This document shows, one piece after another, positions 17,158-23,939 of a stretch of DNA of 25,673 nucleotides. Numbering within the stretch: the first letter of the stretch is position 1; the number at the start of each line of letters is the position of its first letter. The DNA is from an uncultured Ruminococcus sp. (GTDB taxonomy: Bacteria > Bacillota > Clostridia > Oscillospirales > Ruminococcaceae): contig CAJTWQ010000025.1 of the NCBI GenBank assembly GCA_910579835.1, forward strand, positions 1 through 25,673, written 5' to 3'. The translations under genes and the position numbers were made by a program. A model generated the notes under the pieces. That model saw only the letters and a list, made by a program, of their open reading frames with translations, had not been told where the DNA came from and ran no database searches.

Positions 17158-18513
17158 TTATCTTTCGCTTATTGATATGTATTTTCGTTCCTTTGCAATA
17201 GCTTTGTAGGCAGGACGGATAATTCTGCTGCCGGTGAGAACTTCTTCCATACGGTGAGCAGCCCAGCCAGCCATGCGCGCTACTGCAAAAAGAGGAGTGA
17301 AAAGATCCTCTGGAATATCCAGCATTCTGTAAACCAGTCCGGAATACATATCAACGTTGGCGCACATAGCCTTTGTGCTTCCTTTGACTGACTTGAATAC
17401 CTCCGGGGTGAGCCTTTCAACAGTATCAAGAAGCCGGAATTCAGCCTCAATTTCCTTGCCTTTCGCCAGCTCGAAGGCTTTCTTTTTGAGAATTACTGCT
17501 CTTGGATCGGATACGGTATATACGGCGTGTCCCATGCCATATATCAGACCTGATCCGTCGTTTGTCTCTTTAAGGATCGTCCGGCGCATATAGTCGGCAA
17601 CCTCGCCCTCGTCCTCCCAGTTTTTAATGTTTGCCTTGAAGTTGTCGAGCATGCGGATAACCTGGAGATTTGCTCCGCCGTGGCGGTGTCCCTTGAGTGA
17701 GCATATGGCAGAAGAATAGGCGGAATAGGGATCAGTTCCGGACGAGGTGAGCACTCGGCATGTGAAAGTAGAGTTGTTTCCTCCTCCGTGTTCTGCCTGG
17801 AGCATAAGCAGGCAGTCAAGCATCTGCGCTTCTTCCATAGTGTACTGTCTGTCTGTTCTCAGAAGAGAAAGGATACACTGAGCCGTATTTTCCTCATAAT
17901 TTATGGGATGCATTATCATGCTCTGATTGTCAAAGACTCTTTTCTTCACCTGATAGGCGTTGGCCATGATAACGGGCATTTTTGCGATAAGGCTTACGGC
18001 TGTTCTCATTTCGTTTTCAAGTCCCTTGTTTTCGCATTCATCGTCGTAGGAATACAGCGCAAGAACGGAACGGGCCAGCTTGTTCATGATATTCTGGGAG
18101 GGGGCTTTAAGAATCATATCCTCTACAAAGCCGCCGGGAAGATCCCTTTTAAGCGATACGTATGTATTGAAAGTCTGAAGCTCCTTCATATTGGGCAAAC
18201 GGCCGAAAAGCAGAAGAAAAACGGTTTCCTCAAAGCCAAAGCGGTTTTCCTTTTCCACATTCCCCACCAGATCGTTGATGTTATAGCCCCTGTATATGAG
18301 CTGTCCGGGAATAGGCTCAACCTCGCCCTCGTTGAGGACATAGCCGTGAACGTTGCATATATTCGTCATTCCGGCGACGACGCCAGTACCATCGCTGTTG
18401 CGAAGCCCCCTTTTAACGTGATATTTGTCGTAAAGTTTGGGGTCGATCACGGAATTATTATTAAGTTCCTCGCATAAACCTGTAATATTGGCACCTGAAA
18501 TAAAAGACGGCAT
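17158..18513 (-). CDS. gltA: Citrate synthase
   Basis: Condenses acetyl-CoA and oxaloacetate to citrate. It has 451 residues from the chosen start, on the long side for a bacterial enzyme. The catalytic trio is present: His in SLKGHRHGGAN, His in GMGHAVYTVSDPR, and Asp in ANVDMYSGLVY. Substrate-binding motifs are intact (IPGQLIYRGYNI, HRMEEVL). GTG codons at 18522 and 18516 are in frame, but AAAGGAG (18524-18530) fits ATG 18513 or GTG 18516 and is too close for 18522. No aconitase or isocitrate dehydrogenase lies nearby. It has its own perfect-consensus promoter. A 2-methylcitrate synthase cannot be fully excluded. Confidence 0.92.
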   Translation of the reverse strand: MPSFISGANITGLCEELNNNSVIDPKLYDKYHVKRGLRNSDGTGVVAGMTNICNVHGYVLNEGEVEPIPGQLIYRGYNINDLVGNVEKENRFGFEETVFLLLFGRLPNMKELQTFNTYVSLKRDLPGGFVEDMILKAPSQNIMNKLARSVLALYSYDDECENKGLENEMRTAVSLIAKMPVIMANAYQVKKRVFDNQSMIMHPINYEENTAQCILSLLRTDRQYTMEEAQMLDCLLMLQAEHGGGNNSTFTCRVLTSSGTDPYSAYSSAICSLKGHRHGGANLQVIRMLDNFKANIKNWEDEGEVADYMRRTILKETNDGSGLIYGMGHAVYTVSDPRAVILKKKAFELAKGKEIEAEFRLLDTVERLTPEVFKSVKGSTKAMCANVDMYSGLVYRMLDIPEDLFTPLFAVARMAGWAAHRMEEVLTGSRIIRPAYKAIAKERKYISISER

Positions 18514-18523
18514 CACAATCACA

Positions 18524-18530
18524 CTCCTTT
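18524..18530 (-). promoter_or_regulatory. Ribosome binding site deciding the citrate synthase start
   Basis: AAAGGAG on the - strand. It lies 10 bases from ATG 18513 and 7 from GTG 18516, but only one base from GTG 18522, which is therefore rejected. Confidence 0.75.
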
Positions 18531-18546
18531 AAAATATTCACATTTA

Positions 18547-18575
18547 ATTATACACTATTTTTTTAAGTATGTCAA
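18547..18575 (-). promoter_or_regulatory. Perfect-consensus sigma-A promoter for citrate synthase
   Basis: On the - strand, TTGACA (18570-18575) and TATAAT (18547-18552) are separated by exactly 17 bases. Transcription would start near 18540 and give a very short leader. It probably drives citrate synthase strongly and may feed the downstream genes. Confidence 0.92.
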
Positions 18576-18609
18576 CACAAATGCTTTAAATTTACATGGC
18601 AGCCCACGC

Positions 18610-18624
18610 AGGCGTATCACGCCT
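18610..18624. promoter_or_regulatory. Palindrome between divergent gltA and spoIID
   Basis: AGGCGT and ACGCCT are a perfect six-base inverted repeat around ATC. It lies upstream of both divergent genes. No T-run follows, so an operator or a leader hairpin for spoIID is more likely than a terminator. No clear spoIID promoter was found. Confidence 0.4.
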
Positions 18625-18659
18625 ACACTGCACTGATTTCTCTGTGAAAGGAGTATTAT

Positions 18660-19724
18660 ATGAAAAAGTACATATCTCATTTTCTTGCGCTGTCTTTGTC
18701 TGTTATGGTTGTTCCGGCAATACCGGTGTACATTTCCGGCAGGGCTGTGCGGGATGAAAAGAAATCCGCTGAATCAGATATGATTCCGGCAGAAGAAGAT
18801 ACCGGCGTTCAGAAAAAGGCAGAGACTGAAAAAAAAGAGGAAAAAGAAGAAGTCGCCGCCGAATTCTCCGGCGAACCGTATAAGGTTCTCGATATGGCAT
18901 CCGGACAGGTTATCGAGGTTCCGGTAAGGGATTATATAATAGGGGCGGTCTGTGCGGAAATGCCGGCGTCTTTTCATGACGAGGCGCTGAAGGCTCAGGC
19001 GGTGGCGGCTCATACTTATGCGGAGCGACAGCGCATAAGAGAACGCCGTGATCCAACTGCCGATCTTATGGGAGCGGATTTTTCCAATGATACCTCAAAG
19101 TATCAGGGGTATTTTACCGAGGCGCAGGCAAGGCAGTATTTCGGGGAAAGTTTTGAGGAAAGCTATAAAAAGATTTCTGCTGCTGCCGACGAGGTTCTGC
19201 CTTACATAATCACTTACGAGGACGAGCCGATAGTCGCCGCATTCCATTCAATGTCCACTGGAAAAACGGAAAGCGCCGAAAATGCCTGGGGAGCCGCGGC
19301 TCCGTACCTGATTTCTGTGGACAGCGGCTATGATACCAAAGCCCCCGGTTATATGGAGGAAGTCCGGCTCGTCAGAGACGTTCTGAAGCAGAAGCTTGAA
19401 ACGGCTTTTCCGGGAATCGTGCTGGGGGATGATCTGACCTCATGGATAGCTCAGGAAGAAAGCTCGGCGTCCGGAACTGTTCTCAGGGTGCGAGCGGGGG
19501 ACAGAAGTGTTTCCGGCGGCGAGCTGCGTCAGGCTCTGGCTTTGCGCAGCGCCTGCTTTGATGTGAGATATGAGGGCGATGAAGCAGTTTTTACCACAAG
19601 AGGATACGGACACGGTGTAGGCATGAGTCAGTACGGAGCCGATTCTATGGCGCAGGACGGCAGGACATGGCAGGAAATTCTGGAGCATTATTATCCCGGA
19701 GCAAAGCTGGTACGGCAGGATTAA
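18660..19724 (+). CDS. spoIID: SpoIID-family peptidoglycan lytic transglycosylase
   Basis: Cleaves denuded glycan strands; in spore formers it drives membrane migration during engulfment. It has 354 residues. An N-terminal signal/anchor (about 4-27) is followed by a charged Glu/Lys linker (about 31-66) and the SpoIID domain. VCAEMPASFHDEALKAQAV includes Glu100, aligning with the family's catalytic glutamate. AFHSMSTGKTE and GYGHGVGMSQYGA complete the signature. AAAGGAG at 18647-18653 sets the ATG. It is divergent from citrate synthase and not beside spoIIQ, although an M23 peptidase lies about 4 kb away. A vegetative SpoIID/LytB paralogue is possible. Confidence 0.9.
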   Translation: MKKYISHFLALSLSVMVVPAIPVYISGRAVRDEKKSAESDMIPAEEDTGVQKKAETEKKEEKEEVAAEFSGEPYKVLDMASGQVIEVPVRDYIIGAVCAEMPASFHDEALKAQAVAAHTYAERQRIRERRDPTADLMGADFSNDTSKYQGYFTEAQARQYFGESFEESYKKISAAADEVLPYIITYEDEPIVAAFHSMSTGKTESAENAWGAAAPYLISVDSGYDTKAPGYMEEVRLVRDVLKQKLETAFPGIVLGDDLTSWIAQEESSASGTVLRVRAGDRSVSGGELRQALALRSACFDVRYEGDEAVFTTRGYGHGVGMSQYGADSMAQDGRTWQEILEHYYPGAKLVRQD

Positions 19725-19795
19725 GAACCTGTTATCATAGGCTCACGCACAAATTTAAAATAAGTTTTAATTAAAAACTGCAAACAAAAAGAATC

Positions 19796-19812
19796 TTAAC
19801 AATCTCTTATAA
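19796..19812 (+). promoter_or_regulatory. Possible response-regulator box upstream of the ABC export pair
   Basis: TTAACA (19796-19801) and TTATAA (19807-19812) are spaced 11 bases, just ahead of the -35. The 9-mer AATCTTAAC here (19792-19800) also occurs in the repeat array at 81-89. The rest of 19725-19795 holds a weak AT-rich inverted repeat and nothing else recognised. Confidence 0.3.
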
Positions 19813-19819
19813 AAATAAA

Positions 19820-19848
19820 TTGACATCATGCGGATTTTGTGGTATCAT
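19820..19848 (+). promoter_or_regulatory. Sigma-A promoter for the ABC export pair
   Basis: TTGACA (19820-19825) and TATCAT (19843-19848) are separated by 17 bases. Transcription would start near 19855, about 30 bases before the ATPase ATG at 19885. An upstream in-frame ATG at 19828 falls inside the promoter and cannot be the start. Confidence 0.85.
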
Positions 19849-19884
19849 TATAAAAGCAAAAAATTAATTTTGGAGGTCAAAGTC

Positions 19885-20625
19885 ATGGAGAATGTTCTCG
19901 AAGTCAAGGGACTTACGAAGCAGTATACAAAAGTCCTGGCTGCCGATAATATTTCTTTTGAAATAGGAAAGGGTGAAATATTCGCTCTTATCGGTCCTAA
20001 CGGCGCAGGAAAAACGACTACTATCCGCATGATATCAACTCTTCTTACACCGACCGCCGGCGATGCCGTCGTTGGGGGGCACAGTATCATCAGTGAGCCG
20101 GAAAAAGTCAGGGAGTGCATAACATATCTTCCGGATGAAGCCGGAGCTTATAAAAATATGAAAGGCATAAAATATCTTCAGTTTATGGCGGGACTTTTCT
20201 GTTCCGATCTTGAGGAGATAAAAAAATGCATTGACCGTGCAAAGGAGATCTGTCAGCTTGGAGACCGGCTTAATGACAAGATCGGCAGCTACAGCCGCGG
20301 AATGATTCGCAAGCTGCTTCTTGCCCGTGCGGTTATGACAAAACCTCAGCTTGCTATTTTGGACGAGCCTACCAGCGGTCTTGACGTTATCAATGCTCTT
20401 GAGATAAGAAAGACTATAAAAAGGCTGTCTCATGAGGAGGGAATGTCATTTCTTCTGTCATCGCACAATATGCTGGAAATAGAATTCCTCTCCGACCGCG
20501 TGGGCATTATCACCAAGGGGCATCTTATGGTGACCGGAGCTGCGGACGAGCTTAAACAGCGCTATAATGCCGCCAATCTTGAGGAAGTTTTTGAAAGGGT
20601 GGTGAAGCAGAATGAAGTTCATTAA
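19885..20625 (+). CDS. ABC transporter ATP-binding protein (NatA-like export class)
   Basis: Cytoplasmic ATPase of an ABC-2 type exporter, 246 residues. Walker A GPNGAGKTT is at 37-45, the Q-loop region follows, the signature is YSRGM (136-140, a common variant of LSGGQ in this class), and Walker B with catalytic Glu is LAILDEPTSGLD (156-167). The switch His is in LSSHNM. GGAGG (19872-19876) is eight bases before the chosen ATG. The next gene overlaps it by 14 bases and encodes the permease, so the two are co-translated. NatA/NatB sodium export and antibiotic-resistance exporters share this architecture, and the substrate is not evident. Confidence 0.93.
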   Translation: MENVLEVKGLTKQYTKVLAADNISFEIGKGEIFALIGPNGAGKTTTIRMISTLLTPTAGDAVVGGHSIISEPEKVRECITYLPDEAGAYKNMKGIKYLQFMAGLFCSDLEEIKKCIDRAKEICQLGDRLNDKIGSYSRGMIRKLLLARAVMTKPQLAILDEPTSGLDVINALEIRKTIKRLSHEEGMSFLLSSHNMLEIEFLSDRVGIITKGHLMVTGAADELKQRYNAANLEEVFERVVKQNEVH

Positions 20626-21988
20626 TCTGCTTAAAAAGGAGCTTTCCGAGCTTGTAAATCTACAGATGGGCATAGGGCTTATTGCTACTGTGGCAATTTT
20701 TATGATCCTTGGCGGCGTTATGAAAACAACGATTAACGACGCAGTAGACAGTAGCAAAAAAGTAACCATTAACATCTGCGACAGGGATAACACCGATTTT
20801 ACCGACGGCATTATGGATGCTATGGAAAGCGTGAATAACGATCCGGATTCCAATATATCAGCCAAGGTAAATATAATTGAGTGCGAGGGCAATGATTACG
20901 CTGCTATTCTTGCCGATAACGACATTTCCAGTCTGGTTATCATTCCTGAGGGCTTTACCGCCGCTCTTGACAATAAAGAGCAGCCGGAGCTTATCAGTGT
21001 GTCGAGAATGACTTCTGCCGCTACAATGTCAAATATTGATTCTGGCAGCGACAGTGCGATTGAGCTTATTGAGCAGTGTATTTCCAGTACGATCGCCGCT
21101 GAAACCGGAATGGATGAGGAACAGTACAAGCTGATGAAAAAGCCCGTTATTTTGACGGAAAATACTGTTGTTGACAACAAAGACGCCCGTATATCCCCAG
21201 ATAATATCCTGAGCAAGATAATGATGCAGAATATGTTGCTTCCTATTATCGTATTTGTGCTGATAATGCTTACATCCCAGATGCTCATGACGGCTATATC
21301 GAACGAAAAGATCGACAAAACTCTGGAGACGCTGCTTTCTGCGCCTATTTCCAGACTTTCTGTTATTGGTGCTAAAATGCTTGCCGCTGCTGTTGTGGCT
21401 CTTCTCAATGCGGCAGTTTATATGTTCGCGTTCTCTGTTTTTGTTTCGGGAGCAACCGATGAGGTTACAGAAACAGTTTCCAGCGCAGCAGGTACAAGCA
21501 TTACCGTAGATCAGGCAATGGAGCAGCTTGGCCTTAATCTCGGCTTTACCGATTATCTTCTTATCGGCGTTCAGCTCTTCTGTACCATTATGATTTGTCT
21601 GTCTGTTTCGATAATTCTCGGTGCACTGATTGATGATGCAAAAAATGTTCAGAATATGCTTATGCCGATTATGATGTGTGCAATGGTTCCATATATAATT
21701 TCAATGCTGGCAGATATTAATTCGCTTCCTATGGTGTTCAGAGTTATCGTTTATGCTATTCCTTTTACGCATACGTTTACGGCTGTTCCGAATCTTATGT
21801 TCGGAAACAATATGCTGTTCCTGGGCGGACTGATTTATCAGATTATAGTATTTTTGATATGTATTTTCTTTGCGCTTCGTTTGTTTATGTCAGATAAGCT
21901 GCTTACAGTTTCGCTTAATATAGGTCAGAAGTCAAAGTATAAGAAGAAAAACAGAAAAAGGGGCATCCAAAGCGATGATGAGGCATAA
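20612..21988 (+). CDS. ABC-2 type transporter permease (NatB-like)
   Basis: Membrane partner of the preceding ATPase, 458 residues. One N-terminal TM (about 19-37) is followed by an extracytoplasmic domain of roughly 170 residues and then five or six membrane helices (from about 208 onward). The cytoplasmic link SNEKIDKTLETLLSAPISR is typical of the ABC-2/NatB family. A further short extracellular Thr/Ser-rich loop lies near 285-305. The C-terminal tail is basic. The ATG lies inside the ATPase reading frame with a GGTGAAG-type site. The 56 bases after the stop carry a possible new promoter for the next gene. Confidence 0.9.
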   Translation: MKFINLLKKELSELVNLQMGIGLIATVAIFMILGGVMKTTINDAVDSSKKVTINICDRDNTDFTDGIMDAMESVNNDPDSNISAKVNIIECEGNDYAAILADNDISSLVIIPEGFTAALDNKEQPELISVSRMTSAATMSNIDSGSDSAIELIEQCISSTIAAETGMDEEQYKLMKKPVILTENTVVDNKDARISPDNILSKIMMQNMLLPIIVFVLIMLTSQMLMTAISNEKIDKTLETLLSAPISRLSVIGAKMLAAAVVALLNAAVYMFAFSVFVSGATDEVTETVSSAAGTSITVDQAMEQLGLNLGFTDYLLIGVQLFCTIMICLSVSIILGALIDDAKNVQNMLMPIMMCAMVPYIISMLADINSLPMVFRVIVYAIPFTHTFTAVPNLMFGNNMLFLGGLIYQIIVFLICIFFALRLFMSDKLLTVSLNIGQKSKYKKKNRKRGIQSDDEA

Positions 21989-22012
21989 TGCGTCAGTATA
22001 TGACCGGCTGAA

Positions 22013-22021
22013 TGCTATAAT
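22013..22021 (+). promoter_or_regulatory. Candidate extended -10 promoter for the Spo0A-like gene
   Basis: TGCTATAAT matches the extended -10 form TGnTATAAT, which needs little -35 contact; none is seen. A start near 22028 would sit just ahead of the ribosome site at 22032-22038. Confidence 0.5.
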
Positions 22022-22044
22022 TTGCTGTTTCGGAGGGGAAGTAT

Positions 22045-22746
22045 GTGAGAAAAAAACTGCTGATATGTAATATGGATCCGGGTATAGGTATGATGGTGAG
22101 GAGTTTTTTTAGTGCCGTCGACTATACCATAGTAAACTGTACGATGTATCCTTATGATATAAGAACGAATCTTAATAAGCGGAAGTATGATACGGTTGTA
22201 TTTTTTGCCGGAGAAAATAAATATGATGTGGCTTTTTTCGTAAGAAAGCTTAGGGAGACGTGCCCTGATACGGATATAATCGTAGTAATGCTGTATAAAT
22301 GGGATAATTTTGAGAAGCATTATTATGACGAGGGAGCTGATCTGTGCGTATGGCTTCAGGATACTCCAGCTTCGCTTCTTGCGAACTTCATAAAACTGCT
22401 GATGTTCCGGCGCAGCTATACCGATGTGGATCCGGATGTTTCACTGTTCCTTGCGTATCAGGGATTTACCGGATTCTACAAAGGCTTCTACTATCTTTGC
22501 ACTGCCGTTTCAATTTGTCTTAAAGAACCTGAGCGTCTCAAACGTGTGATCGAGCGCGTTTATACGGAAACGGCGGAAAGATGCGGCGCGCCTAATTACA
22601 AAAGCGTTGAAAGAGAAATGAGATATTACATTAAATGTGTATTTTCTTCAGATGAGCTTGATCCAATGCTTAAAAAAATATTTCCGGAGCGGCCGACTTT
22701 GAAACGATGTATTTCCGGTCTTTGCAATTTTTATAATAAATATTGA
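22045..22746 (+). CDS. Spo0A-like regulator with degenerate receiver domain
   Basis: 233 residues. The C-terminal half (about 136-233) aligns by eye with the Spo0A DNA-binding domain: KGFYYLCTAVSICL against KGYLYLREAISMVY, and SVEREMRYYI against RVERAIRHAI in the recognition helix, with one inserted residue. The N-terminal half (1-120) keeps receiver-like strand order, but the functional residues are gone. The phosphoacceptor Asp becomes Phe54, the conserved Thr Tyr84, and the Lys Leu104. It is therefore probably not switched by phosphorylation. The start is GTG with GGAGGGG (22032-22038) six bases ahead; an ATG two bases earlier is out of frame. Whether it controls sporulation or another programme is unknown. 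Confidence 0.8.
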   Translation: MRKKLLICNMDPGIGMMVRSFFSAVDYTIVNCTMYPYDIRTNLNKRKYDTVVFFAGENKYDVAFFVRKLRETCPDTDIIVVMLYKWDNFEKHYYDEGADLCVWLQDTPASLLANFIKLLMFRRSYTDVDPDVSLFLAYQGFTGFYKGFYYLCTAVSICLKEPERLKRVIERVYTETAERCGAPNYKSVEREMRYYIKCVFSSDELDPMLKKIFPERPTLKRCISGLCNFYNKY

Positions 22747-22946
22747 TGTGCCGGCTGATCCGTGAAATTTTCTGCTTGCCCTGACAGCAAAATTTATTGT
22801 TGGAAAAGCTTGAAGTACGACAGTATTTCTTCCTGCTATTTTGCTGTAGTTCAGCGCATAAATTTTTCACTGGTCAGCTTCTCCGTCAATACGGAACTAA
22901 TTATATACAGGGTATCTCTGAAAACTCTTTTCGAGAGGTTGTTTAT
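22747..22946. other. 200-base intergenic stretch
   Basis: An AT-rich arm pair, AAATTTT at 22765-22771 and AAAATTT at 22789-22795 with CTG/CAG above, could form a weak hairpin after the Spo0A-like gene. No T-run follows, and no convincing promoter was found for the exonuclease. Confidence 0.4.
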
Positions 22947-23915
22947 ATGTCAGAAACGAAGAAATATATTGGCTTTGCCGATTTTGAGTTTACCTGCGGA
23001 AGCGCTATGTACCGCTTGCGCAGCGAAATGCTGTCAGTAGGAATAGTAATTTGTGACAGAGAATATAATATTGCCAAAAAGTTTTATGCAACGTCAAAGC
23101 CCAACCGTTTTCCGAAGCTTTCAAAGCAGTGCCGTGAGCTTACGCATCTTAGTCAGGAAGAAATATCGTCCTCGCCTGACAGCAATGAGGTACTGGAAGC
23201 GGTTGTCAGACTTATGGATAAGTATAATATTAAGGAACTTTGTGTCTGGGGAAATTTTGATAAGCCGGGACTGCAAAGCGATATAAGGCAGCACAGGAAT
23301 TTTGGAAAGGAATACAGCAGTATATGCAGGATATATAATGCTGTCTGCGACATACAAGCCGGAATGGTGAGCCGAATGAAGCTTCCGCAGGCTGTAAATA
23401 TAAAGGAACTTGCTTCCGCTTTTGGTTATGTTCCTGACAGTGGCAGCTTTCACAATGCCATAAATGATGCAATGGCGCTGTATATCATACATAAGGCGGT
23501 ATTTACCACTGATTTCAGAAGTTGTCCGGAATTTGTCGCTCTGGTTGAGGATCGTCTGGAACGGATGCGTCAGGCCAAGGCTGTTCAGGAAGAAAAACGC
23601 CGTGAAAAGGCTTTCTCTGTGGATCTTTCTATGGAAGAAAGAGATTTTTATGGTAGTTTGGATGACAACGGAAAAAAGCAGTTTATCTATCTCCGGTACA
23701 GAATTGTTCTGGCAATGGAGAAATATCCTGCGGCGGAGGAATTTGTATATATTGTTTTTGATAATTCCGGTAAAATGAAAATACTACCGAAAGAGAAATT
23801 CAACCGTCAGCGGTGCGCTGCCGCTTCGGATGTGAAATTTTTTTCAAAGAATTCTATTGAAAGCTTTATTATCACGATGATAAGGCAAAAAGAAAACGCA
23901 GATCAGAAGATATGA
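22947..23915 (+). CDS. DEDDh-family 3'-5' exonuclease with C-terminal extension
   Basis: 322 residues. The RNase T/DnaQ fold occupies about 1-185 with all catalytic residues: Asp12 and Glu14 (FADFEFT), Asp105 (WGNFDKPG), and His169 and Asp174 (HNAINDA). It should degrade RNA or DNA from 3' ends using two metal ions. It resembles KapD-type Firmicutes exonucleases rather than polymerase proofreading subunits. Residues about 190-322 are a basic, partly coiled extension I do not recognise. An in-frame TTG at 22797 would add 50 residues unrelated to the fold; ATG 22947 with GAGAGG (22933-22938) is preferred. The 3' end forms part of the terminator. Confidence 0.85.
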   Translation: MSETKKYIGFADFEFTCGSAMYRLRSEMLSVGIVICDREYNIAKKFYATSKPNRFPKLSKQCRELTHLSQEEISSSPDSNEVLEAVVRLMDKYNIKELCVWGNFDKPGLQSDIRQHRNFGKEYSSICRIYNAVCDIQAGMVSRMKLPQAVNIKELASAFGYVPDSGSFHNAINDAMALYIIHKAVFTTDFRSCPEFVALVEDRLERMRQAKAVQEEKRREKAFSVDLSMEERDFYGSLDDNGKKQFIYLRYRIVLAMEKYPAAEEFVYIVFDNSGKMKILPKEKFNRQRCAAASDVKFFSKNSIESFIITMIRQKENADQKI

Positions 23916-23927
23916 TCTGCGTTTTTT
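23893..23927. terminator. Bidirectional terminator overlapping the exonuclease 3' end
   Basis: A perfect 13-pair stem (23893-23905 with 23913-23925) has a seven-base loop, with T-runs on both sides. The left arm encodes the last residues of the exonuclease, and its TGA stop is the first three bases of the right arm. On the - strand it terminates the M23 peptidase gene. Confidence 0.93.
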
Positions 23928-23939
23928 GCTTGTTATGCT

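Noticed and set aside
17788..18477. A 229-residue + strand open frame opposite citrate synthase
   Set aside because: Mirror frame of a well-supported enzyme, with no ribosome site or recognisable domain.
19828..19884. Upstream ATG for the ABC ATPase
   Set aside because: It lies between the -35 and -10 of the promoter; ATG 19885 has GGAGG and the usual N-terminus.
22797..22946. TTG-initiated 50-residue extension of the exonuclease
   Set aside because: No ribosome site, and the extension does not resemble the fold; ATG 22947 has a good site.
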